A stretch of DNA of 64,000 nucleotides from Mycolicibacterium hodleri (GCF_025822245.1 NZ_JACKTL010000038.1:1-64000); one strand, 5' to 3'. Shown: positions 46,809-60,260, numbered from the stretch's first letter. The notes: a model not told the origin generated them from the letters alone. Translations and numbers: made by a program.

Positions 46809-47486
46809 ATGACGGTCATCCTGCTTCGACACGGTCGCTCGACGTCCAACACCGCGCACACCCTCGCGGGTCGCTCCGAGGGGGTCGACCTCGACGACAA
46901 GGGCCGCGAACAAGCCGAGGCGGTGGTCTCCCGCGTCGGAGACCTTCCGATCAAGGCGATCGTGCGCTCGCCGCTTCTGCGCTGTGAGCGAACGGTGGCG
47001 CCGCTGGCTGCCGCGCTCGGGCTGGAACCCGTGGTGGAGGAACGGCTCTCGGAAGTCGACTACGGCGCGTGGACCGGCGCCAAGATCGGCGACCTCGTCA
47101 AGGAGCCGCTGTGGGCGGTGGTCCAGCAGCAACCCAGCGCCGCGGTGTTCCCCGACGGAGAGGGGCTGGCGCAGGTTCAGGCCAGGGCGGTTGCCGCGAT
47201 CCGCGAACACGACCGCACCCTCGCCGAGCAGCACGAAGGCGACGTTCTGTGGATCGCCTGTACGCACGGCGACGTCATCAAGTCGATCATCGCCGACGCG
47301 GTGGGAAGCCACCTGGACAACTTCCAGCGCATCACCGCCGACCCGGCGTCGATGAGCGTGATCCGGTACACGTCGACGCGTCCGTTCGTGCTCCACGTCA
47401 ACCACACCGGCCCCGCCCTGACCTCGGCGCTGCTGGCGAAACCGGAGCCCTCCGGGGACGCGGTGGTGGGTGGCTCCACCGACTGA
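46809..47486 (+). CDS. Histidine phosphatase family protein
   Basis: A 225-residue phosphoglycerate-mutase-like phosphatase. The phospho-acceptor motif is RHG at 7-9 and the second catalytic His is in CTHGDV. Such proteins (Rv2135c type) are usually annotated as MSMEG_4193-family phosphomutase/phosphatase; the substrate is unknown. ATG 46809 lies 16 bp after uppP, so co-transcription is likely. Confidence 0.9.
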   Translation: MTVILLRHGRSTSNTAHTLAGRSEGVDLDDKGREQAEAVVSRVGDLPIKAIVRSPLLRCERTVAPLAAALGLEPVVEERLSEVDYGAWTGAKIGDLVKEPLWAVVQQQPSAAVFPDGEGLAQVQARAVAAIREHDRTLAEQHEGDVLWIACTHGDVIKSIIADAVGSHLDNFQRITADPASMSVIRYTSTRPFVLHVNHTGPALTSALLAKPEPSGDAVVGGSTD

Positions 47487-47561
47487 CAGGTCCGGACACG
47501 TCGGTGGCGTCACCGTTCGGATTACGGATGCGGTGGCTCTACCGGTATTTTGGGAGGTGCC

Positions 47562-48149
47562 ATGACCCGTTCGATTCACGTCTTCCGCTCACCCGACCGC
47601 TTCGTGGCCGGGACGGTCGGGCAACCTGGCGACCGCACGTTCTACCTTCAGGCCGTGCACGACGAACGCGTCGTGTCGGTGATCCTGGAGAAGCAACAGG
47701 TGGCGGTGCTCGCCGAGCGGATCGCCGCCCTGCTGCTCGAGATCAACCGCCGCTTCGGCACCCCGGTGCCGCCGGAGACCGCCGAGGTCGAAGATCTCAG
47801 CCCACTGATCACCCCGGTCGACGCCGAGTTCCGCGTCGGCACGATGGGCCTGGGCTGGGATTCGGAGGCCGAGACGGTGGTGGTCGAACTGCTCGCCGTC
47901 TCGGAGACCGAGTTCGACGCGTCGGTGGTGCTCGACGACGCCGAGGACGGTCCCGACGCCGTACGGGTGTTCCTGACGCCCGAGTCGGCGCGCGAGTTCG
48001 CGGCCCGCTCCAATCGCGTCATCTCCGCGGGCCGGCCGCCGTGCCCGCTCTGCGACGAACCCCTGGATCCCGCGGGACACATCTGCGTGCGCACCAACGG
48101 TTACCGACGAGGCATGCTGGCGGAATCCGACGATGACGCCGAATTCTGA
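47562..48149 (+). CDS. DUF3090 protein
   Basis: A 195-residue conserved actinobacterial protein with an alpha/beta N-terminal region and a C-terminal zinc-ribbon-like CPLCDEPLDPAGHICVRTNG. Function is unknown. A strong GGGAGG precedes ATG 47562. The 3' end overlaps the next gene by 17 bp, as in the conserved cluster of this protein with the SCO1664-family protein. Confidence 0.92.
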   Translation: MTRSIHVFRSPDRFVAGTVGQPGDRTFYLQAVHDERVVSVILEKQQVAVLAERIAALLLEINRRFGTPVPPETAEVEDLSPLITPVDAEFRVGTMGLGWDSEAETVVVELLAVSETEFDASVVLDDAEDGPDAVRVFLTPESAREFAARSNRVISAGRPPCPLCDEPLDPAGHICVRTNGYRRGMLAESDDDAEF

Positions 48150-48987
48150 CCGCAGTGTCGACGACCGCGCAGGTGACGACGAAGTCCTTCGCTCCGGCGC
48201 GCTGACGGTCCTGGGGCGGATCCGGTCGGCCAGCAACGCGACGTTCCTCTGCGAGGCGACCCTCGACGAGCGCACCGTGCACTGCGTCTACAAGCCCGTC
48301 GCCGGTGAGGCGCCACTGTGGGACTTTCCCGACGGCACCCTCGCGGGTCGCGAGGTGTCGGCCTACCTGGTGTCCGCGGTGCTCGGCTGGAACGTGGTGC
48401 CGCACACCGTGGTTCGCGACGGACCCGCGGGCCGCGGGATGGTGCAGCGGTGGGTCGACCAGCCCGGCGACGTGCTGGACGACACCGAGGTGCCCGACGA
48501 CCCGGACGCGGGCCCCGACCTGGTCGACCTGCTGCCCGCGGGTGAGGTGCCGCCCGGGTTCCTGCCGGTGCTGCAGGCCTACGACTACGCCGGCGACGAA
48601 GTGACCCTCGTCCACGCCGACGACGCACGGCTGCGGCGGATGGCGGTGTTCGACGTCATCATCAACAACGCCGACCGCAAGGGCGGGCACATCCTGGCTG
48701 GCGTCGACGGCAACGTCTACGGCGTCGACCACGGCGTGAGTCTGCACTCCGAGGACAAGCTCCGCACGGTGCTGTGGGGGTGGGCCGGAAAGCCCGTCGA
48801 CGACGACGCGCTGCGGGACGTCGCCTGCCTGCGGGACGCGCTGCTGGGTGATCTGGACCAGACGCTGCGGCCACACGTCACCAACCGGGAGATCGACGCG
48901 CTGTATGCCAGAACCGTTGGTCTGCTGGAGAACCCGGTGATGCCGTCACCGGACAGGCGCAGGCCGATCCCGTGGCCGGCGTTTTGA
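48133..48987 (+). CDS. SCO1664-family protein (PI3/4-kinase-like fold)
   Basis: A 284-residue protein of the actinobacterial SCO1664 family, distantly related to phosphatidylinositol 3/4-kinases. Motifs resembling kinase catalytic and metal-binding loops are present: FDVIINNADRKGGHIL and YGVDHGVSLH. A Lys-containing strand (VHCVYKPVAGE) could contact nucleotide. Substrate unknown. ATG 48133 lies inside the end of the DUF3090 gene; a later GTG at 48154 is possible. Confidence 0.87.
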   Translation: MTPNSDRSVDDRAGDDEVLRSGALTVLGRIRSASNATFLCEATLDERTVHCVYKPVAGEAPLWDFPDGTLAGREVSAYLVSAVLGWNVVPHTVVRDGPAGRGMVQRWVDQPGDVLDDTEVPDDPDAGPDLVDLLPAGEVPPGFLPVLQAYDYAGDEVTLVHADDARLRRMAVFDVIINNADRKGGHILAGVDGNVYGVDHGVSLHSEDKLRTVLWGWAGKPVDDDALRDVACLRDALLGDLDQTLRPHVTNREIDALYARTVGLLENPVMPSPDRRRPIPWPAF

Positions 48988-49011
48988 CCTGAGTGTTCTA
49001 CGCTCGTCGTC

Positions 49012-49677
49012 ATGACTGATCACGATCACGCCGCCGCCCGCAGGGAGATCGCCGACGCCCTTCAGAAGGCGCTCGACCGCCGCCACGAGGTGCTCGACGC
49101 GATCGTCGAAGCCGGCGACCGGGCGGCCGCCGTCTCGGCCATCGCGGCGCTGCTCGACACCTCGCCCAAGGGCGGTGAGGCGGTGATGACCATCTCCTTC
49201 GACCAGCTCACCAGGGACTCCCGTCGCAAGATCGCCGAGGAGCTCGAGGATCTGAACAAGCAGCTCACCTTCACCCTCGGTGAGCGACCGGCCAGCTCGG
49301 GCGAGAGCCTGTCGCTGCGCGCGTTCTCCTCCGACACCGACCGCGACCTCTTCGCCGCGCGCACCTCCGACGTCGGCGCCACCGGCGACGGCTCCGGCGG
49401 GCCCGCGGGCAGCATCGACGACGAGATCAGCGCCGCGCTGGGCCGGGTCTCCAACGAAGAGGCGGTCTGGTTCGTCGCCGAGGAGGGATCCGACAAGGTC
49501 GGCATGGTGTTCGGCGAGCTCGTCGGGGGTGAGGTGAACGTCCGCGTCTGGATCCACCCCGATCATCGTCACCGCGGCTTCGGTACCGCGGCGCTGCGGC
49601 GCTGCCGCTCGGAGATGGCGGCGTACTTCCCGGCGGTGCCGATGGTCGTGCGCGCCCCCGGCGCGACGCCCAAGTAG
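49012..49677 (+). CDS. Helical N-terminal domain plus GNAT-like C-terminal domain
   Basis: A 221-residue protein. The first 100 residues are helical and charged (AARREIADALQKALDRRHEVLDAIVEA), with no recognised family. The last 90 residues contain the GNAT acetyl-CoA motif (WIHPDHRHRGFGTAAL) after two short strands. The acetyltransferase part is short for the superfamily, so activity is uncertain. It lies between the SCO1664-family gene and cysQ, where I recall a much shorter ORF in M. tuberculosis (Rv2132). Confidence 0.8.
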   Translation: MTDHDHAAARREIADALQKALDRRHEVLDAIVEAGDRAAAVSAIAALLDTSPKGGEAVMTISFDQLTRDSRRKIAEELEDLNKQLTFTLGERPASSGESLSLRAFSSDTDRDLFAARTSDVGATGDGSGGPAGSIDDEISAALGRVSNEEAVWFVAEEGSDKVGMVFGELVGGEVNVRVWIHPDHRHRGFGTAALRRCRSEMAAYFPAVPMVVRAPGATPK

Positions 49678-49722
49678 GACCCGATTAGTCCCCGCATCAG
49701 CGATGCGGCGCTCGCCGCGGAG

Positions 49723-50451
49723 GTGGCCGCCGAAGCCGGCCGGATGTTGGTCGCGTTGCGCGCCGAGATCGGCTTCGACGACTTCTACGACCTCGGCGAC
49801 GCCGGGGACCGTCGTGCCAACACCTTGATCCTGAACCGGCTGCGCGAGCACCGGCCCGACGACGCCGTGCTCTCCGAGGAGGCGGCCGACGACCTGTCGC
49901 GGCTCCGCGCCGACCGGGTCTGGATCGTCGACCCGGTCGACGGCACCCGGGAGTTCTCCACGCCCGGCCGCACCGACTGGGCGGTGCACATCGCGCTGTG
50001 GCAGCGCACCTCCGGACCGAACGGCGCGATCACCGACGCCGTGGTGGGGTTGCCCGCGCTCGGGGCGGTGTACCGCAGCGACACGGTGTCCGCGCCCCCG
50101 CCGCGCGAGCCGGGGCCCATCCGCATCGCGACGAGCCGCCACCGCCCGCCCACGGTGTTGTGGTGGCTGCGGGACATGCTCGACGTCGAACTGGTCGGCA
50201 TCGGGTCCGCCGGAGCCAAGGCCATGGCCGTCGTCCGGGGCGACGTCGACGCCTACGTCCACGCCGGCGGTCAGTACGAGTGGGACTCGGCGGCACCGGC
50301 CGGGGTGGTGACGGCGGCGGGACTGCACGCCTCGCGGTTGGACGGTTCGCCCCTGCGGTACAACCGGCCCGACCCGTACCTGCCCGACTTCGTGATGTGC
50401 CGGCCGGAGCTGGCCGGCACCCTGCTGGACGCGATCGGCTCGCTGTTCTGA
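49723..50451 (+). CDS. cysQ: 3'-phosphoadenosine-5'-phosphate phosphatase CysQ
   Basis: Inositol-monophosphatase-fold phosphatase that removes PAP and related nucleotides in sulfate assimilation. The metal-binding motifs [19 protein letters not shown] and QYEWDSAAP are intact. From GTG 49723 the product is 242 residues. The frame is open back to the stop at 49675 without any ATG, GTG or TTG, yet the extra sequence (SDAALAAEV) resembles the family's N-terminus. The real start may be a rare ATT (49684 or nearby) or the N-terminus may be short. Confidence 0.9.
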   Translation: MAAEAGRMLVALRAEIGFDDFYDLGDAGDRRANTLILNRLREHRPDDAVLSEEAADDLSRLRADRVWIVDPVDGTREFSTPGRTDWAVHIALWQRTSGPNGAITDAVVGLPALGAVYRSDTVSAPPPREPGPIRIATSRHRPPTVLWWLRDMLDVELVGIGSAGAKAMAVVRGDVDAYVHAGGQYEWDSAAPAGVVTAAGLHASRLDGSPLRYNRPDPYLPDFVMCRPELAGTLLDAIGSLF

Positions 50452-50546
50452 GCGCGTCCGGGAATGGATCGGTGCCGCCCGTTGTCCCAGACTGCGAACA
50501 ACCACCGTCGGAGGCCGAACTGAACGCAACCCCTAGAGTCGGAGCC

Positions 50547-51785
50547 ATGCAATCGTGGCCTGCGCCTACCGTTCCGCAGCTCACCGGTGAGGGAACGCCG
50601 TTGCGCCTCTACGACAGTGCCGACGGCCAGGTCCGGCCCGTGGCCGCCGGTGAGACCGCGACCATGTACGTGTGCGGCATCACCCCGTACGACGCCACCC
50701 ACCTGGGCCATGCGGCGACGTATCTGGCGTTCGACCTGGTCTACCGGTCCTGGCTCGACGCGGGTCACCGGGTGCACTACGTCCAGAACGTCACCGACGT
50801 CGACGACCCGCTGTTCGAGCGGGCGGCGCGCGACGGCGTCGACTGGCGTGACCTCGGCGCCCGGGAGACCCAGCTGTTCCGCGAGGACATGACGGCCTTG
50901 CGCGTGCTGCCGCCGCACGACTACGTGGCCGCCACCGACGCCATCGCCGAGGTGGTCGAGCTGGTCGAGAAGCTGCTGGCCGACGGTGCGGCCTACGTGG
51001 TCGACGACGCCCAGTACCCCGACGTGTACTTCCGGGCCGACGCGACGCCGCAGTTCGGGTACGAGTCGGGGTATGACCGCGAGACGATGCTGCGGCTGTT
51101 CGCCGAACGGGGCGGGGACCCCGACCGGGCGGGCAAGGGGGACGCGCTGGACGCCCTGCTGTGGCGCGCGGAGCGTCCCGGCGAGCCGAGCTGGCCGTCA
51201 CCGTTCGGCCCGGGTCGGCCCGGATGGCACGTCGAGTGTGCCGCCATCGCGCTCGACCGCATCGGCACCGGCCTCGACGTGCAGGGCGGCGGCAGCGACC
51301 TGATCTTTCCGCACCACGAGTTCTCGGCCGCCCACGCCGAATCCGTCACCGGCGAGCGACGTTTCGCCAGGCACTACGTCCACGCCGGCATGATTGGCTG
51401 GGACGGCCACAAGATGAGCAAGAGCCGCGGCAACCTGGTGTTGGTGTCGAAGCTTCGCGCCCAGGGCGTCGACCCCGCGGCCATCCGCCTGGGCCTGCTG
51501 GCCGGGCACTACCGCGCCGACCGCTCCTGGAGCGACGCGGTCCTCGCCGAGGCCCAAGACCGGCTGGGCCGGTGGCGCGCGGCGGCGGCGCTGCCTGCCG
51601 GACCCGACGCGACCGACGTGATCACCAGGGTTCGCCAGTACCTGGCCGACGATCTCGACACCCCGAAGGCGCTTGCCGCCGTTGACGGTTGGGTCGCCGA
51701 CGCGGCGGAGTACGGCGGCGACGACGCCGACGCCCCAGGCCGCGTCGTGGCGGCCGTCGACGCGCTACTCGGGGTCGCGCTCTAA
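50547..51785 (+). CDS. mshC: Cysteine:1D-myo-inosityl glucosamine ligase MshC (mycothiol synthesis)
   Basis: ATP-dependent ligase joining cysteine to GlcN-inositol, the third step of mycothiol synthesis; it derives from cysteinyl-tRNA synthetase. The 412-residue product has zinc ligand Cys43 (YVCGITPYD), the HIGH-like motif THLGHAAT, the [10 protein letters not shown] zinc site and KMSKS at 289-293. Lack of the tRNA-binding C-terminal domain and a length near 414 separate it from CysS. Presence of mshC supports an actinobacterial host. Confidence 0.96.
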   Translation: MQSWPAPTVPQLTGEGTPLRLYDSADGQVRPVAAGETATMYVCGITPYDATHLGHAATYLAFDLVYRSWLDAGHRVHYVQNVTDVDDPLFERAARDGVDWRDLGARETQLFREDMTALRVLPPHDYVAATDAIAEVVELVEKLLADGAAYVVDDAQYPDVYFRADATPQFGYESGYDRETMLRLFAERGGDPDRAGKGDALDALLWRAERPGEPSWPSPFGPGRPGWHVECAAIALDRIGTGLDVQGGGSDLIFPHHEFSAAHAESVTGERRFARHYVHAGMIGWDGHKMSKSRGNLVLVSKLRAQGVDPAAIRLGLLAGHYRADRSWSDAVLAEAQDRLGRWRAAAALPAGPDATDVITRVRQYLADDLDTPKALAAVDGWVADAAEYGGDDADAPGRVVAAVDALLGVAL

Positions 51786-51806
51786 CCACGAGGTACCTTT
51801 TCGCCC

Positions 51807-52694
51807 ATGAGTTCGGTGAGCGGCAAGGTGGTGTTCGTCACCGGCGGCGCGGCGGGTGTCGGCGCGGAGGTCGCACGACGGCTGCACGCCAAGGGTGCGC
51901 GACTGGTGCTGACCGACGTCGACGCCGACGCGCTCGACCGGTTCGCCGCCACACTCGGAGACGACCGGGTGCTGACGGTCACCGCCGACGTCCGCGACCT
52001 GCCCGCCATGCAGGCGGCCGCCGACGCCGCGGTGCGCCGCTTTGGCGGCGTCGACGTGGTGGTGGCCAACGCGGGCATCGCCAGCTACGGATCGGTGCTG
52101 CAGGTCGACCCCGCGGCGTTCAAGCGACTGCTGGACGTCAACGTCCTCGGGGTGTTCCACACCGTGCGGGCGACGCTGCCGTCGATCGTCGACCGCCGTG
52201 GGTACGTGCTCGTGGTGTCGTCGTTGGCCGCGTTCACCGCCGCCCCGGGACTGGCGCCCTACAACGCCAGCAAGGCCGCGGTCGAGCAGTTCGCGAACGC
52301 GCTGCGGCTCGAGGTCGCCCACCACGGCGTCGACGTCGGGTCGGCGCACATGTCGTGGGTCGACACGGCGATGGTGCGCGACACCAAGACCGATCTGTCG
52401 ACGTTCGGCGAGATGTTGGCCAAGCTGCCCTATCCCGTGAACGTCACCACGTCCGTGCAGAAGTGCGGCGCGGCCTTCGTCGCCGGCATCGAGGGTCGCA
52501 AGACCCGCGTGTACTGCCCGCGCTGGGTGGGCGCGCTGCGATGGCTCAAGCCGCTCGCGTCGACCCGTCTGGGCGAGGCGCCGATCAAGAGGTTCGTGCC
52601 CGACCTGCTGCCGCGGATGGACGCCGAGGTGGTCGCGCTGGGGCGGTCGACGAGCGCGCACTCCGAGGCGGTGAACGCGCCAAACCCCACGTGA
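51807..52694 (+). CDS. Short-chain dehydrogenase/reductase (Rv2129c type)
   Basis: A 295-residue classical SDR. The nucleotide loop TGGAAGVGAEVA, the NAG motif (VVANAGIAS), the catalytic Ser in LVVSSLAAF and YNASK are present. Substrate unknown. It follows mshC by 21 bp, as in M. tuberculosis. Confidence 0.92.
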   Translation: MSSVSGKVVFVTGGAAGVGAEVARRLHAKGARLVLTDVDADALDRFAATLGDDRVLTVTADVRDLPAMQAAADAAVRRFGGVDVVVANAGIASYGSVLQVDPAAFKRLLDVNVLGVFHTVRATLPSIVDRRGYVLVVSSLAAFTAAPGLAPYNASKAAVEQFANALRLEVAHHGVDVGSAHMSWVDTAMVRDTKTDLSTFGEMLAKLPYPVNVTTSVQKCGAAFVAGIEGRKTRVYCPRWVGALRWLKPLASTRLGEAPIKRFVPDLLPRMDAEVVALGRSTSAHSEAVNAPNPT

Positions 52695-52750
52695 CACCCT
52701 GCCCGTCGAGGGTCCGGGATCGGCAGCCGCTCAGGTGGTTTGATGATGAC

Positions 52751-54208
52751 GTGAAGTCGACCTTCCTCCGACGGGCCATGGCCTTCGGCATCGTGGCGGC
52801 GCTCGTCACCGTCGCCGCGGCATGTGCGAAGGGTGACAAGCCCCAGGCGGTCGGCTCCGCACCGCCGCCCCCACCGTCGTCGGCCGTCAGCCCGGAGCAG
52901 GCCAGGGCGATCGCGAAGGAGGCCTACGTCTACGGCTTCCCGATGGTCGACGACTACCGCGTCATGTACTCCTACTTCGTGGACAAGGAGGACGCCGAGT
53001 ACAAGGGCGGCTGGAACCAAGTCCACAACACCGCACGGGTTTACACGCCGGCCGACACCACGATCCAGACCCCGAACTCGGACACGCCCTACTCGGCGGT
53101 GGGAGCCGACCTGCGCACCGAGCCGCTGGTGTTCACCGTCCCGCCGATCGAGCAGGACCGGTACTACTCACTGCAGTTCGTCGACCAGTACACGGCCAAC
53201 TTCGCCTACGTGGGCAGCCGCACCACCGGCAACAGCGGGGGCAAATACCTTCTGGCAGGCCCCAATTGGACAGGGGAGAAGCCCGCGGGCGTCAACGAGG
53301 TCATCCGGTCCGACACCGATCTGGCGCTGGTGCTCTACCGTACCCAGTTGTTCGAACCGGCAGATCTGGACGCCGTCAAGAGGATTCAGGACGGCTATCG
53401 CGTGGAGCCGCTGTCGGTCTTCCTCAAGCAGCCGCTGCCGCCGCCGGCCCCGGCGATCGACTTCGTCCCCGCCCTGACTTCCGACCAGGAGCGCACCTCA
53501 CCCCAGTTCTTCGACATCCTGAGCTTCATCATGAAGTTCACCCCGACGCTGCCCGCCGAGAAGGCGATGCGAGACCGGTTCGCCTCCATCGGCATCGGGC
53601 CCGACGGGTCCTTCGACGCCGAGAAGCTCTCACCCGAGATGCGTACCGCGGTCCAGGACGGCATGGCCGACGCCTGGGCCGACCTCGACGCCCTGAAGAA
53701 GAACGAGATCGACACCGGAAAGTTGTCCTCCGCCAGCCTGTTTGGCTCCAAGGAGGACCTCAGGGGCAACTACCTCTACCGGATGGCCGGCGCGGTGTTC
53801 GGCATCTACGGCAACACCGCGGCCGAAGCGCTCTACCCGAATTTCTCCACCGACGCGTCGGGTGCGCCGCTCACCGGCGCCAACGCCTACACGTATCACT
53901 TCGCCCCGGGCCAGCTGCCGCCCGTCAACTCGTTCTGGTCGTTGACCATGTACGGGTTGCCGAAGAGTCTGCTGGTGGCCAACCCGATCAACCGCTATCT
54001 GATCAACTCGCCGATGCTGCGCGAGCTGGTCCCCGACGTCGACGGCGGCTACACCATCTACGTGCAACGGGATTCACCCGGGCCCGAGCGCGAACCCAAC
54101 TGGCTGCCTGCCCCGGACGGCCCGTTCGCCTTGATACTGCGGCTCTACTGGCCCAAGCCCGACGCGCTGGACGGTCAGTGGCAGGCGCCCAAGCCAATTC
54201 GGGTCTAG
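52751..54208 (+). CDS. DUF1254/DUF1214 lipoprotein
   Basis: A 485-residue exported protein. The signal (FLRRAMAFGIVAALVTVAAAC) ends in a lipobox-like AAAC. The mature part has a DUF1254 domain (EAYVYGFPMVDDYRVMYSYF; QTPNSDTPYSAVGADLRTEP; YYSLQFVDQYTANFAYVGSR) and a C-terminal DUF1214 domain (FWSLTMYGLP...NRYLI; YVQRDSPGPEREPNWLPAP). Function is unknown. The start is GTG 52751; earlier ATGs are out of frame. Confidence 0.92.
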   Translation: MKSTFLRRAMAFGIVAALVTVAAACAKGDKPQAVGSAPPPPPSSAVSPEQARAIAKEAYVYGFPMVDDYRVMYSYFVDKEDAEYKGGWNQVHNTARVYTPADTTIQTPNSDTPYSAVGADLRTEPLVFTVPPIEQDRYYSLQFVDQYTANFAYVGSRTTGNSGGKYLLAGPNWTGEKPAGVNEVIRSDTDLALVLYRTQLFEPADLDAVKRIQDGYRVEPLSVFLKQPLPPPAPAIDFVPALTSDQERTSPQFFDILSFIMKFTPTLPAEKAMRDRFASIGIGPDGSFDAEKLSPEMRTAVQDGMADAWADLDALKKNEIDTGKLSSASLFGSKEDLRGNYLYRMAGAVFGIYGNTAAEALYPNFSTDASGAPLTGANAYTYHFAPGQLPPVNSFWSLTMYGLPKSLLVANPINRYLINSPMLRELVPDVDGGYTIYVQRDSPGPEREPNWLPAPDGPFALILRLYWPKPDALDGQWQAPKPIRV

Positions 54209-54287
54209 CCGGTGCGCGTCCCGGGTCTACCCACATTCCGCGTGTAGGTTGGCCCAGTCAGTTCAGCGCCAAGACTCCAGCGATGAC

Positions 54288-55322
54288 GTGGCGACCACGA
54301 CCACGACCACGACTGCGGACGGCGGACAATTGGCAAGAACACTCACCGACGTAGAGCTCCTCCGCGAGCTGGAGCCGGTCGCGGAGGCCGGACTCAACCA
54401 ACACCTCGCCACGACCAAGGACTGGAGCCCACACGACTACGTGCCGTGGTCCGACGGCGCGAACTACGCCGCGGCGGGCGGCCGCGAGTGGGACGTCGAC
54501 GACTCGGGCATCTCCGATCTGGCCAGGGTGGCGATGATCACCAACTTGCTCACCGAGGACAACCTGCCGTCGTATCACCGCGCCATCGCCGAGAGCTTCA
54601 CCGTCGACGACGCCTGGGGCGCGTGGGTGAATCGCTGGACCGTGGAGGAGAACCGGCACGGCACGGCACTTCGCGACTACCTGGTCGTCACGCGGGCCGT
54701 GGATCCGGTCGAGCTGGAACGGGCCAGGATGCTGCAGGTGACCGCCGGCTTCAGTCCCGGCCAGCAGGGGCAGGGGACCGTGGGTCCCGAGTCGATGCTC
54801 GACACCCTGGTGTACGTGACGTTCCAGGAGCTGGCCACCCGCGTGTCTCATCGAAACACCGGCAGGGCCTGCGACGAGCCGATCGCCGACCAGTTGCTCA
54901 AGCGCGTCTCCGCCGACGAGAACCTGCACATGATCTTCTATCGCGGCGTCGGGGCAGCTGCGCTCGACCTCTCGCCCGACCGCGCGATACGCGCGATTTG
55001 CCGCATCCTGTCGAGCTTCCAGATGCCTGGCTTCTCGATACCCAACTTCCGCCGCAACGCCGTCAAGATCGCCGTCGGTGGAATCTACGATCTGCGGCAG
55101 CATCTCGACGAAGTGATCATGCCCGTGCTGCGGTACTGGCGAATCTTCGAGCGCGACGACTTCACCGGCGAGGGTCTGCGGTTACGCGACGAACTGGCCG
55201 TCTTCATCGCCTACACGGAGGTCGAGGCGGACAGGTTCGACGAGTCGAAGGCCAGGTATCTCGAGCGCGACGCGCGCAAGGCGCAACGGCTCTCCGCCAG
55301 GTCGTCGAGCCAACCGGTCTAA
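54288..55322 (+). CDS. Acyl-ACP desaturase, DesA1-like diiron enzyme
   Basis: A 344-residue ferritin-like diiron desaturase related to mycobacterial DesA1/DesA2, which desaturate acyl-ACP for mycolic acid synthesis. The iron ligands appear as TEDNLPSYH, EENRHG, FQELATR and DENLHM. GTG 54288 gives a length near that of DesA1; TTG 54249 and TTG 54330 are alternatives in the same frame. An acidic/Thr-rich leader precedes the conserved core. The stop overlaps the convergent PAC2 gene by 4 bp. Confidence 0.92.
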   Translation: MATTTTTTTADGGQLARTLTDVELLRELEPVAEAGLNQHLATTKDWSPHDYVPWSDGANYAAAGGREWDVDDSGISDLARVAMITNLLTEDNLPSYHRAIAESFTVDDAWGAWVNRWTVEENRHGTALRDYLVVTRAVDPVELERARMLQVTAGFSPGQQGQGTVGPESMLDTLVYVTFQELATRVSHRNTGRACDEPIADQLLKRVSADENLHMIFYRGVGAAALDLSPDRAIRAICRILSSFQMPGFSIPNFRRNAVKIAVGGIYDLRQHLDEVIMPVLRYWRIFERDDFTGEGLRLRDELAVFIAYTEVEADRFDESKARYLERDARKAQRLSARSSSQPV

Positions 55323-56179
55323 CCCCGGTAGCCCGGCCCGCGCCGACGCAGATACCGCTCGAACTCCGCGGCCAGCGCGTCGCCGTCGATCTTGCCCAGG
55401 GCCTCGGTCATGTCCACTTCGGCGTCGCCGCGCTCCTCGAGGGACTGGACGTACTCGGCGATCTCCTCGTCGTCGGCGGTCATCTCGGTGACGGCCTGCT
55501 CCCATTCCTCGGCCTGGATCGGCAGGTCGGCCAGGGGCACCTCGATGTCCAGGACATCCTCGACACGGCGCAGCAGCGCCACCGTCGCCTTGGGGTTGGG
55601 TGGCTGCGACACGTAGTGCGGCACGGCGGCCCAGAACGTGACGGCGGGGATTCCGGCGGCCACGCAGGCGTCCTGGAAGACGCCGGCGATGCCGGTCGGT
55701 CCCTCGTACCGGGTCTCCTCGAGGCCGAAGAACTTGGCCGACTCGGGGGAGTAGGCGGCTCCGGAGACCGGCACCGGCCGGGTGTGCGGCGTGTCGGCCA
55801 GCAGTGCGCCCAGGATCACGACGGTGTCGACGTTGAGCTTCTCGGCGATGGCCAGCAACTCCGCGCAGAACGTCCGCCACCGCATGTTGGGCTCGACGCC
55901 GTGCATCAGGACGATGTCACGGTTGCTGCCGGGTGGGCGGCAGTGCGAGATCCGCATGGAGGGCCACACCAGCTCGCGGGTCACGCCGTCGATCTGGCGA
56001 ATCACCGGGCGATTCACCTGGTAGTCGTAGTAGGACTCGTCGTCGATCTCGACGATGGTGTCGGCCTCCCAGATCACGTCGAGGTGTTCCAGGGCGTCAC
56101 TGGCCGCGTCACCGGCGTCGTTCCAGCCTTCGAAGGCCGCCACGATGATGGTGTCCTGCAGGTCGGGCAGGTCTGTCAC
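55319..56179 (-). CDS. PAC2-family protein (Rv2125 type)
   Basis: A 286-residue protein of the PAC2/PSMG2 family, whose eukaryotic members are proteasome assembly chaperones; mycobacteria do have a proteasome, but the bacterial role is not established. Features include FEGWNDAGDAASDALEHL and the conserved YEGPTGIAG segment. GTG 56179 is the first start consistent with the family; the longer frame into the metH leader is rejected. Confidence 0.9.
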   Translation of the reverse strand: MTDLPDLQDTIIVAAFEGWNDAGDAASDALEHLDVIWEADTIVEIDDESYYDYQVNRPVIRQIDGVTRELVWPSMRISHCRPPGSNRDIVLMHGVEPNMRWRTFCAELLAIAEKLNVDTVVILGALLADTPHTRPVPVSGAAYSPESAKFFGLEETRYEGPTGIAGVFQDACVAAGIPAVTFWAAVPHYVSQPPNPKATVALLRRVEDVLDIEVPLADLPIQAEEWEQAVTEMTADDEEIAEYVQSLEERGDAEVDMTEALGKIDGDALAAEFERYLRRRGPGYRG

Positions 56180-56472
56180 CAGGCCAGCGTAAGCCCTGCC
56201 CGGCACCGGCGAGTGCCATCGCCGGGCGGGTCGCCGTCCGCGCTGGCGTCGCCGTGAAATACCTTCGGCGGCAGTGTCGTTACCCTGGGTAACCAAGACC
56301 GGGTCGACGCCACCTGCGTCGGGCTTGATCTTGACCATGACGTGGGCGTCCAGCCGTCGTGAGGACGACGACGTAGACTTGCTCGGTCGAGAGGCGTTGC
56401 AACGGTTGCCGGGGGCGCGGGGATTGACCTCGCCCAGCCCGGTATCCGCCACGCTCGGCAGAGCTAAGGACG

Positions 56473-56489
56473 CCTTCCGCTACGGAAGG
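56473..56489 (+). promoter_or_regulatory. Hairpin enclosing the metH Shine-Dalgarno
   Basis: CCTTCCG (56473-56479), loop CTA, CGGAAGG (56483-56489) form a perfect 7-bp stem. The Shine-Dalgarno AAGGAG (56486-56491) of metH lies mostly inside the 3' arm, so the folded form should block ribosome access. It sits at the end of an approximately 310-bp leader between the PAC2 gene and metH. A ligand or trans-factor is not identified. Confidence 0.55.
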
Positions 56490-56496
56490 AGTGCAC

Positions 56497-60258
<3,762 letters not shown>

Positions 60259-60260
60259 GG

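Noticed and set aside
56180..56490. Cobalamin or SAM riboswitch upstream of metH
   Set aside because: I looked for a B12-box-like conserved segment and for SAM-IV type conserved bases and saw neither; only the simple hairpin at the ribosome binding site is supported.
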